Part shown: piece by piece, positions 6,030-13,536 of the stretch
Numbering within the stretch: position 1 is the first letter of the stretch
Layout: every line of letters starts with the position of its first letter
Assembly (NCBI GenBank): GCA_035531675.1
Contig: DATKSL010000041.1
Location: 1-64,000 of the forward strand
Length of the DNA stretch: 64,000 bases
DNA from: JAJPIG01 sp035531675
GTDB taxonomy: Bacteria > Desulfobacterota > Binatia > Binatales > Binataceae
Reading direction: 5' to 3'
Notes under the pieces: generated by a model
Told to the model about the DNA's origin: nothing
The model's database searches: none
What the model saw: only the letters and a program-made list of their open reading frames with translations
Translations under genes and position numbers: made by a program

Positions 6030-7019
6030 CTACCCCGTATAGATTGGGGCGACGCCGAAGCGCTCCATCATCGCGATATAGTCCTTGACCGCGGCGAGCA
6101 GGTCGTACTGCGGTTCGTAGCCGAGTTCCTCGCGCGCGCGCGTGATGTCGTGCAGCGAGTAGACGCTGTGGCCGAGCTCGAAATAATCGAGCCCCGGGCC
6201 GATTTCGAATTCGGCGCGCGGGTAGATCTCCTTCAGGATCGCGGCGAGCTGGGGCAGCGAATGGAGCCGGCCGCTGCCGATGTGGAAAATCCGCGAGCGC
6301 GTGGGCGATGCCTGCGCGGCCAACACGATGCTGCGCGCGACGTCCTTGACGTAGATATTGTCGTCGCGCTGATCGGCGCCCTGCTTGATCCGGGTCGGCT
6401 TGCCAAGCATCGCATTCTCGACGATGCGGCCGTAGATCGAGAGCACGCCGTGGCGCGCGAGCTTGCCGGGGGCGAAGATGCCGGCGAAGCGCAGCGCGAT
6501 GAAATCGATCCCGTAGTTGCGCCAGTAGTTGAGGCCCATCCCTTCGCTGGCGACCTTGGTGACGTCGTAAACCTTAACCGGGCGGGCCGGGTAGTCCTCA
6601 CCCAGCGGCCGAAAGGTCGGATGGCCGTACTCGCCGGTCACGTCGCCGTATGCGCCCTTCGAGCTGGTGAACACCACCTTGCCGATATCGCTGATCCGCG
6701 CCGCTTCGAGCACGACGACCGTCGCCATCGCATTGACCTCGAAACCGGTCCTGGGGTCGGCCTGGGCCGCATCGGGCATCAGCGCGGCGAGATGAAGAAT
6801 CGCCTCGGGGCGCGTCTCCTTGATGACGCGGAGCAGGGCGGCGAGATCGCGGGTGTCACCGCGATAGAGCCGGAAACTGTCCTTCACATCTTTCAGGAAG
6901 GTCATGTCGGGCGACCAATCGAAAACGATCGGCTCGATGCCCTGCTCGAGCATCAGGCGCACCACCCACGCGCCGTTAACGCCGGTGCCGCCGGTCACCA
7001 ATGCTTTGCGCAATGCCAT
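6030..7019 (-). CDS. NAD-dependent epimerase/dehydratase family protein (extended SDR)
   Basis: The 329-residue protein starts MALRKALVTGGTGVNGAWVV, the TGxxGxxG dinucleotide-binding motif of extended short-chain dehydrogenases. Asp in VFDWSPD and GDTRD fit NAD(H) binding. LHLAALMPDAA, the FTSSKGAYG strand and YDVTK (catalytic YxxxK) follow, then LRFAGIF and a C-terminal substrate domain ending near 329. Such proteins act on nucleotide sugars or on small hydroxy-acid and aldehyde substrates. It is the last gene of a tight run (HyuB-like, alcohol dehydrogenase, SDR; 33- and 7-bp gaps). A role in the same ketone or alcohol pathway is more likely than sugar metabolism. The exact substrate cannot be read from the sequence. 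Confidence 0.88.
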   Translation of the reverse strand: MALRKALVTGGTGVNGAWVVRLMLEQGIEPIVFDWSPDMTFLKDVKDSFRLYRGDTRDLAALLRVIKETRPEAILHLAALMPDAAQADPRTGFEVNAMATVVVLEAARISDIGKVVFTSSKGAYGDVTGEYGHPTFRPLGEDYPARPVKVYDVTKVASEGMGLNYWRNYGIDFIALRFAGIFAPGKLARHGVLSIYGRIVENAMLGKPTRIKQGADQRDDNIYVKDVARSIVLAAQASPTRSRIFHIGSGRLHSLPQLAAILKEIYPRAEFEIGPGLDYFELGHSVYSLHDITRAREELGYEPQYDLLAAVKDYIAMMERFGVAPIYTG

Positions 7020-7026
7020 AGATTTC

Positions 7027-8121
7027 CTAGTCGGGGGTAATCGTCACTTTGATGGTCTCGGGATTCTCAAGCTCGCGGCCCGCCGCCTTGACGGCCTCCT
7101 CGGCGCGGCTCAGCGGATAGCGATCGGTCACTATATCCTCGAACGGGTACTTGCGATGCGGATCGAACGCGATCGCCATATGCATCGCCTGTGCGCTGCT
7201 GGTGAAGACCCCGCGAAAGTTGATTTCCTTGTAGAGAAACTGATCGAGCCGCAGCGGCGTCTCGGTCTTGTCGCCGGTGACGCCGGCATTCACGACCATT
7301 CCTTGCGGGCGCACCATCTCGACCGACTTGGCGACCGCGGCGCTGGCGCCGGTGACGTCGACGACGATGTCGGCCATCCGCCCGTCGGTCGCGTCGCGAA
7401 CGATCTTGCCGAGGTCCTGCTGATCGACGTTGACCACGAGGTCGGCTGAGAAGCGCTTGGCCAGCTCGAGCCGATTGCGATCGCTGCTGCGGCCGGTCGC
7501 GATGATCGTTTTCGCGCCGGCTTCGCGCGCCACCGCGATACAAGCGAGGCCGATCGGTCCGACGCCCTGAATCAGCACCACGTCGCCGAGCTTGAGGCCG
7601 CCCTTGAGGATGGTCCACTGAATCGCGTTGGCGGTGGCGACGTTGAGCAGAATCGCGCGCTCGGTCGGCAGGTCGTCGGGGATTTTGTAGACCAGCGTGC
7701 CGGGCGCGAGATGCATGTACTCGGCGTAGGAGCCCCACAGATGCGGTGGGACCTGGGCGGAGATGTTGGTCCCGTAGCCGACGTGGGCCTCGCAGAATTT
7801 GTAGTTGCCGTCGACACAGGCGCGGCAGAAGCCGCATCGCACCATCGACTCGACCACCACCCGGTCGCCGCGCTTCACACCCCATCGGCTTTGCGCCGTC
7901 GGTCCGATCTGATCGATGCGCCCGAGGATTTCATGCCCCAGTATCAGCGGGTACTCGGCGTACTTCACCGTGCCGTGATAGAGGCCGACGTCGGTGTGGC
8001 AGATGCCGGCCATCTCGACGCGGAGCAGGCCGGTATCGTCACTGACTTCGGGAATCGCAAAGCGCTTGATTTCGATACGGTCCGGCGCTTCCAGGACCGC
8101 GGCGCGTGCTTGAGCACTCAT
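7027..8121 (-). CDS. Zinc-dependent alcohol dehydrogenase (MDR family)
   Basis: The enzyme has 364 residues. The catalytic zinc ligands are visible in GICHTD (Cys) and GHE (His). The structural zinc lobe is CGFCRACVDGNYKFC (C-x2-C-x2-C-x7-C). A Rossmann motif, GVGPIG, sits at about 185 in the cofactor domain. Members oxidise alcohols to aldehydes or ketones with NAD(P)+ in the cytoplasm. The gene lies between a HyuB-like carboxylase subunit (33 bp upstream) and an SDR gene (7 bp downstream), so the three are probably one operon. A simple model is secondary-alcohol oxidation feeding a ketone to a carboxylase, but the substrate is unproven. Family assignment is secure. Confidence 0.92.
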   Translation of the reverse strand: MSAQARAAVLEAPDRIEIKRFAIPEVSDDTGLLRVEMAGICHTDVGLYHGTVKYAEYPLILGHEILGRIDQIGPTAQSRWGVKRGDRVVVESMVRCGFCRACVDGNYKFCEAHVGYGTNISAQVPPHLWGSYAEYMHLAPGTLVYKIPDDLPTERAILLNVATANAIQWTILKGGLKLGDVVLIQGVGPIGLACIAVAREAGAKTIIATGRSSDRNRLELAKRFSADLVVNVDQQDLGKIVRDATDGRMADIVVDVTGASAAVAKSVEMVRPQGMVVNAGVTGDKTETPLRLDQFLYKEINFRGVFTSSAQAMHMAIAFDPHRKYPFEDIVTDRYPLSRAEEAVKAAGRELENPETIKVTITPD

Positions 8122-8154
8122 CGGAGACCTCCTGCGGGTGTCACTTCCCGATTC

Positions 8155-10476
8155 CTATGCCGCGCTGTCCAGGTCATAGCGGGTCGGATGGTTTTCGGGA
8201 ACCACCTGGGTCAGGAACGCGGTGTAGCATCCCGGACAACAGAACTGGCGAAACAGCACCTTGGTATCGATGTAACGCCAGGATTCGGGGAAAATCTGCG
8301 GGCCCGCCTGTTTCGGCGCGCCTTCGACCAGGGCCAGATGTTCGAGGTAGTTTTCGCCGCGGGCGCAGATGGCATGGCCGCAGTGCCTGCATTGCAGGAT
8401 TCGCTGCGCGTCCGCGTCGGTCTCGATCAGGTTGTCGTTCCAATTGACGTCCGGCGTCGCGTGATGAGCATGCTGATGCGGCTCCGGCGCGGCGACCGCC
8501 TTGCCGGCGGGCCTCGCCGCGGCCTTACGATCGCGCCGGATGCGGGCGCGCAGCTCATCGGTTTTCTTGAGGTCCACCGCGAATTTCGCGTTCAGGATCA
8601 CGCCGTAAACGTCGCGGGCCGATTCCGCCGAGACTCGCAGTTCGAGGACGTCGTGCCGCACCATCTCGGGATCGCGCAGGATCGGATCGCCCATCCCGCC
8701 GGCGCCCTGCCAGTGCAGAAAGTGGACATCGGCAGGATTCAGATAGGATTCCTTTTCCGAGGGCTGGTACTCGACCTGTCCTTCGATTTCCGACAGCTGT
8801 CCGGGAATTATGCCGCGCCGCAGCATTGCGTGCGCGTTTGAATCGCGAATCGTGATGTCGACCTGGGTGCTGCCGGGATACCCGCCATTGAGGCCGACGT
8901 TCATGCTGACCGCCTTGCCGGAACCCGAGACCACCATGCTCATCTGGACGTCGGTGTTGTGCGGAATGATGCACATCGAGGCCGACATCCCGCCGCGGAA
9001 TCTGCCGGGACCGCCCGAGTCGCACTCCTCGCGCCGCCACAGGTAGAGCATCGGATTCATGAACTCGACCATCTCAACGTCCGGCGCCCGCCCCATCACG
9101 ATTCCCGGCAGCCCGCCGGTGTCGATACCGTCGCAGTCGGTGCGCGCGCCGATACCGCCCGCCATCGGATCCATCAGCATGGTGACGAACGGCCGCTGAT
9201 ACTGATCGATCCCCGACATCACCGCCAGCGACCAGGTGCCGGTGCAGACCGACATCGCGGACTTGCGATGCTCCGGATGGGCGATCAGCATTTTCGCGAT
9301 GCACTCCTGCACGGCGTTCGCGGTGGTCCAGCCCGAGGCCACCGAGGCCTTCGAGATGCCGGCCGGGAAGGTGCAGTTGTTGAGCGTGCCGTCGTCGCTG
9401 ATGATTTCGAGACAGCGCAGCAAGCCGCCCGCCGCCCACGGCACGTCGCCGCACAGCGCCGGCAGGGTGCTCCACAGGATGCCGGCATGGAGCGTGGCGT
9501 GCGTGCAGTTGATGAGTCCTTCGACCTGCGGGTCGGTGCCGCGAAAATCGAAGGTCAGGTGCTCGCCCTGCTTGGTCAGGTTGAGAACGATCTTGTAGAG
9601 GCCGCGGTCGCCCTCGCGAGCTTCCTCCTGATAGGCCACCGCGTGCCAGTTGCCGTCGGGAATCGCCCGCAGCTTGGCGCGCACCCGATGCTCGGTATCG
9701 TCGAGCATCCGCTTCATCACCGCCTTGACCATGTCGGGCCCGTACTTGCGGATGAGCGTGCGGAGTTGTTCGTGGGCGAAATTGTTGGCGCCGATCTGCG
9801 CACGCAGGTCGAGCGCGACCAGCCGCGGAATCCGCGAGCGCCGCAGATAGACGTCTTCGACGTCGCGCTGGAGGCGATTGTTGCGGACAATCTTTACCGG
9901 CGGCGTCGGCAGCGACTCCCAGAAGACGTTGCGCGCGCGCGGTGTCCAGCTTCCCGGGGCGACGCCGCCTAAGTCGAGCTGATGGGACGAGGCCGAGGTC
10001 CAGCCGAATAATTTCCCCTCCCAGAACAGCGGCGCGTAAACTGCGACGTCGTTCTGATGCATCCCGCCGCCGACCCACGGGTCGTTGCACAGGAACATGT
10101 CGCCCTCTTCGATGCCGGGGTTCTCGGCGCGATACTCGAGCGTCCACTTGACGGCGCGATCGAGCGCGATCGCGAGGCCGGCGTTGTAGGGTCCGATCTG
10201 GACCAGGTCGCCGACCTCGTCCATCAGGGCGAAATTGAAATCGTTGGCGTCGGTGACGACGATCGATCCCGACATGCGCTTGATCGCGTCGCCCATCTCC
10301 TCGGTCGCCATCCACAGCCGATGCCTGATCACTTCGAAGCTGAGCGGGTCGAGGCCATCGGCCTCGCGCGCCGAAACCTCGTGAAAATTTACGTAGGGCG
10401 CGGCCTTGGCGCGCACCACTTCGGGAGGATTGCCCTTGTAGGCAAAGATTTCAGATCCGGGAATTGTGACCGCCAT
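8155..10476 (-). CDS. HyuB/acetone-carboxylase-alpha-like protein with fused zinc-binding tail (copy 1)
   Basis: The 773-residue protein has a hydantoinase B/oxoprolinase domain at about 35-640, including DPLSFEVIRHRLWMATEEMG, FLCNDPWVGGGMHQNDVAVY and GGPGRFRGGMSA. The last 80 residues carry CRHCGHAICARGENYLEH and FCCPGCYTAF, a four-cysteine zinc site resembling the small gamma subunit of acetone carboxylase or acetophenone carboxylase. HyuB proteins work with HyuA ATPases in ATP-dependent carboxylation of ketones or opening of cyclic amides. This copy heads an operon with an alcohol dehydrogenase and an SDR. It is more diverged from the other two copies (11218-13536, 13533-15872) than they are from each other. 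Start MAVTIPGSE agrees with the start of the paralogues. Confidence 0.85.
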   Translation of the reverse strand: MAVTIPGSEIFAYKGNPPEVVRAKAAPYVNFHEVSAREADGLDPLSFEVIRHRLWMATEEMGDAIKRMSGSIVVTDANDFNFALMDEVGDLVQIGPYNAGLAIALDRAVKWTLEYRAENPGIEEGDMFLCNDPWVGGGMHQNDVAVYAPLFWEGKLFGWTSASSHQLDLGGVAPGSWTPRARNVFWESLPTPPVKIVRNNRLQRDVEDVYLRRSRIPRLVALDLRAQIGANNFAHEQLRTLIRKYGPDMVKAVMKRMLDDTEHRVRAKLRAIPDGNWHAVAYQEEAREGDRGLYKIVLNLTKQGEHLTFDFRGTDPQVEGLINCTHATLHAGILWSTLPALCGDVPWAAGGLLRCLEIISDDGTLNNCTFPAGISKASVASGWTTANAVQECIAKMLIAHPEHRKSAMSVCTGTWSLAVMSGIDQYQRPFVTMLMDPMAGGIGARTDCDGIDTGGLPGIVMGRAPDVEMVEFMNPMLYLWRREECDSGGPGRFRGGMSASMCIIPHNTDVQMSMVVSGSGKAVSMNVGLNGGYPGSTQVDITIRDSNAHAMLRRGIIPGQLSEIEGQVEYQPSEKESYLNPADVHFLHWQGAGGMGDPILRDPEMVRHDVLELRVSAESARDVYGVILNAKFAVDLKKTDELRARIRRDRKAAARPAGKAVAAPEPHQHAHHATPDVNWNDNLIETDADAQRILQCRHCGHAICARGENYLEHLALVEGAPKQAGPQIFPESWRYIDTKVLFRQFCCPGCYTAFLTQVVPENHPTRYDLDSAA

Positions 10477-10618
10477 TCAATGCTCCATCAAGCCAGAAAT
10501 TTTTCCGTTGGCCCTGCGCGTCGCCATTATGGCATCATCGCCGCCGCAAGTTAGCGCGAATCCCGAAAATCCGCCACCGGCGGCGCCAACTGCCGTCAAG
10601 AGAGTGAGGTCAGGCAAC

Positions 10619-11221
10619 ATGGCCGATTTGAAACTAAGCAAAAGCACCACCGCGTTGATCGTGATGGACGTCCAGAATCTGCAGGTCGGAGCGCTCAAGC
10701 AGAACAATCCCGAGTGCGCCAACATGCCCGACACGCTGCGTACGGTAATCGACGCGGCGCGCAAGGCCGAGATGCTCGTGGTCCACGTGGTGGTGCGCTT
10801 CCGCGAGGGCTATCCGGAGGTCCATCCGCGCAACCTCCTGATCGGCCGCCTTTCCGGCACCGGACTGCTCAAGGAGTCGGGCGCGGACGCGCAGATTAAT
10901 TCCGCGATCGTGCCGGCGCCGAACGAGCCGATCGTGGTCAAGCGGCGCGTCAGCGCCTTCTTCGATACCGACCTCACCACCATCCTGCGCGCCCGCGGTA
11001 TAGAGACCGTGCTCCTGACCGGGATTTCAACCAGCCGCGTGGTGCTGTCGACCGCCGCCTACGCGTTCGATGCCGACTACTCGATCGTCATCATCGAGGA
11101 CTGCTGCGCCGATCCCGAAGCGGAGCTGCACAAACTGCTGGCCGACAAGGTGCTCGCACAATTCGGCGTCGTGACCGACTCGCGCGCCGTCATAGCCGCG
11201 ATGAAGAACGCCGCCGACTAG
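10619..11221 (+). CDS. Isochorismatase-fold hydrolase-like protein lacking the usual cysteine
   Basis: The protein has 200 residues starting MADLKLSKSTTALIVMDVQN at the ATG at 10619, preceded by an AGTGAGG-type ribosome site. An in-frame extension to 10466 would overlap the divergent gene. The family Asp is in IVMDVQN and the Lys in VKRRVSAFFDTDL. Where cysteine hydrolases have GxxTxxCV it reads TGISTSRVVLST, so the canonical nucleophile Cys is absent, as in some non-hydrolytic or isochorismatase-like members. It is a lone plus-strand gene inside a minus-strand carboxylase cluster. Its stop overlaps by 3 nt the stop of the second HyuB gene. It may act on a cyclic amide or vinyl-ether substrate; no specific reaction can be named. 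Confidence 0.82.
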   Translation: MADLKLSKSTTALIVMDVQNLQVGALKQNNPECANMPDTLRTVIDAARKAEMLVVHVVVRFREGYPEVHPRNLLIGRLSGTGLLKESGADAQINSAIVPAPNEPIVVKRRVSAFFDTDLTTILRARGIETVLLTGISTSRVVLSTAAYAFDADYSIVIIEDCCADPEAELHKLLADKVLAQFGVVTDSRAVIAAMKNAAD

Positions 11222-13536
11222 GCGCGAGCGTCGCCGCTCGGCTCGCTGCCAAGCTGCTTGAGCCGATACTGGACCTCGTCGGTGGGCACGATCTCGCTCA
11301 ACAGGGCGACGTAGCATCCCGGGCAGCAGAACTGCCGGAAAATTACCGGCATGTCGACGAACTCCTGCGGCTCGCCGCGAATCTGCGGCCCCGCCTCCGA
11401 GGTCGGGCCCTGATGGTGCAGCGCGCCGTTGAGATAGTTCTGGCCGCGCTCGGCCAGCGGCGTCGCGCAATGGCCGCATCGCCAGCGTCCCTCGCCGTCG
11501 ACCACCAGGTTATCGTCGATTCGCGACCAGGTGGGATCGGGCGTCTTTGGCGGTAGCGGCTCGCGGCCGAGCTTGCCGGCGCGTTTGATTAATAGCTTAC
11601 GGCGCAAATCGCGCGTCGCTGCAGGTTCGACCTCGTGCTTGAGATTCAGCACCACGCCGTAAACGTCGCGTGCCGCGGCGAGCGAGATCTTGCGCTCGGC
11701 GACGTCATAGACCACGCGCTCGGGTTCGCGCAGCAGCGGATCGCCGTAGCCGCCGCCACCCTGCCAGTTGGCGTAGTAAACGTCGTCCCACTCCAGATCG
11801 ATACCGCCCTCGGGCTGCATCAGCTCGATCGTTCCGCCCAGATCGGCGAGGTCTCGCGGCCAGCGTCCGCCGGCTGCCAGGGTACGGCGAAAGTTCGAAT
11901 TGCGCACCGCCACGTCGTAGGCGGTGTTGCATGGGTAACCGCCGCTGATTCCCGCCGCCTGCGGAATCGCCTTGCCGGCCGACGAGATCACGATGCTCAT
12001 GCGCCTGGCCGAGGAATCGTGGATGACGTAGCAGCTGGTGCCGCCCAGTCCGCCGCGGAAGCGCCCGGGGCCGCCGGAATCGGGCTCCTCGCGCCGCCAC
12101 AGGTAGAGAATCGGAAACTGGAATTCATTCATCTCGGCGTCGGCCGCGCGCCCCATCGGGATGGTGGCTTCGCCGCCGGTGTCGACGCCGTCGGAGTCGC
12201 TGCGCGCACCGAGTCCGCCGACCATCGGATCGCACAGCATCGTGACGAAACCCTGATCGCGCTGATCGATACCCGAGAGCAGCATCAAATCCCACGATCC
12301 CGAGCAGACGCTGGTCGCGTTTTTGCGATGGACTGGATGAGTGTCGAGCATCGCGGACAGGCACTCGGTGACCGCGCTCTGCGTCGCCCAGCAGGAGGCG
12401 ACCGAGGCCTTGCAGATGCCGGAGGGAAAATTGCAGTTGTTGATGGTGCCGTCGTCGCTGATCAGCTCGATGCAGCGTTCGAGGCCGCCCGGCGCCCATG
12501 GCATGTCGGCGCACAACCACGGCAGCAGGATACCGATCACGCCCGCGCGCATCCCGGAGTAGGTGCAGTTGATCATCCCTGCGACCTGCGGATCGGTGCC
12601 GCGGAAGTCGAAGGTCAGGTGATCGTCGCGCTTGGTCATCGCGACCACGATCTTGTAGAGCCCGCGCTCGCCCTGCTTGGCCTGGTCCTGATGGGCGACG
12701 GCCTGCCAGGTGCCATCGGGCAGGCTCTTGAGCTTGGCGCGCAGGCGCTCCTCGGCATCGTCCATGATGCGGTACATGACGGCCTTGACGGTGTCGGCGC
12801 CGTACTTGCGGATCAGCGTGGCGAGCCGTTCGTGCGCGATGTTGTTGGCGCCCATTTTGGCGCGCAGATCGAGCGCCAGCAGCTTGGGCATCCGCGAGCG
12901 CCGCAGGTAGGCATCCTCGATATCGGCGCGCAGCTCGAATTTCTCGACGATCTTGATGGGCGGCGTCGGCAGCGATTCCCAGAAGACGTCTTCCGAGCGC
13001 GGCGTCCAGCTCCCGGGCGAAACGCCGCCGACGTCCACCTGATGGGCGACGGCGCAGGTCCAGGCGAAAATCTTTCCCTCCCAGAACATCGGCGCGAACA
13101 GCGAGACGTCATTCTGATGGATTCCGCCGCCGACCCACGGGTCGTTGCACAGGAACATGTCGCCCTCGGCGATGCCGGGATTCACCGAGCGGTTCTCGAG
13201 CGTCCACTTCACCGCCATGTCCATCGAGGCGCACAGCTCCAGGTTGTAAAGCCCGACCTGGACCTCGTCGCCCAACTCGTCCATCACGGCGCAGTCGAAA
13301 TCGTTGCAATCGGTCACTACCACCGAACCGGACATGCGCTTGAGCGCCTCGCCCATCTCCTCGGTAATCGCCCATAGCCGATGGCGAATCACTTCGTAGG
13401 TAAGCGGATCGATGCTCGCGACGCGCTCGTGGCCCACCGAGTGGAGCCCGAGAGTTTTCGCGACCCGCTTCAGGATGTCGGCGCGCGGGCTCGGCCGGTA
13501 AGCAAACTTCTCGGAACCTGCAATGTTCTGGATCAT
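11218..13536 (-). CDS. HyuB/acetone-carboxylase-alpha-like protein with fused zinc-binding tail (copy 2)
   Basis: The protein has 772 residues from the ATG at 13536, where MIQNIAGSEKFAYRPSPRAD matches the start of copy 3. The ATG overlaps the stop of copy 3 as ATGA. The HyuB domain includes DPLTYEVIRHRLWAITEEMG, MFLCNDPWVGGGIHQNDVSL and GGPGRFRGGLGG. The tail has CGHCATPLAERGQNYL and FCCPGCYVALLSEIV, a Cys4 site like that of copy 1. It is the last gene of a HyuA-HyuB3-HyuB2 minus-strand run (15886-17985, 13533-15872, then this gene). The strong visible likeness to copy 3 indicates tandem duplication. It probably forms the catalytic core of an ATP-dependent carboxylase or hydrolase. Confidence 0.85.
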   Translation of the reverse strand: MIQNIAGSEKFAYRPSPRADILKRVAKTLGLHSVGHERVASIDPLTYEVIRHRLWAITEEMGEALKRMSGSVVVTDCNDFDCAVMDELGDEVQVGLYNLELCASMDMAVKWTLENRSVNPGIAEGDMFLCNDPWVGGGIHQNDVSLFAPMFWEGKIFAWTCAVAHQVDVGGVSPGSWTPRSEDVFWESLPTPPIKIVEKFELRADIEDAYLRRSRMPKLLALDLRAKMGANNIAHERLATLIRKYGADTVKAVMYRIMDDAEERLRAKLKSLPDGTWQAVAHQDQAKQGERGLYKIVVAMTKRDDHLTFDFRGTDPQVAGMINCTYSGMRAGVIGILLPWLCADMPWAPGGLERCIELISDDGTINNCNFPSGICKASVASCWATQSAVTECLSAMLDTHPVHRKNATSVCSGSWDLMLLSGIDQRDQGFVTMLCDPMVGGLGARSDSDGVDTGGEATIPMGRAADAEMNEFQFPILYLWRREEPDSGGPGRFRGGLGGTSCYVIHDSSARRMSIVISSAGKAIPQAAGISGGYPCNTAYDVAVRNSNFRRTLAAGGRWPRDLADLGGTIELMQPEGGIDLEWDDVYYANWQGGGGYGDPLLREPERVVYDVAERKISLAAARDVYGVVLNLKHEVEPAATRDLRRKLLIKRAGKLGREPLPPKTPDPTWSRIDDNLVVDGEGRWRCGHCATPLAERGQNYLNGALHHQGPTSEAGPQIRGEPQEFVDMPVIFRQFCCPGCYVALLSEIVPTDEVQYRLKQLGSEPSGDARA

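Noticed and set aside
11635..13377. 580-residue open frame on the plus strand opposite HyuB copy 2
   Set aside because: It is an antisense shadow: Arg/His/Asp-rich, with no domain, fully inside a well-supported gene.
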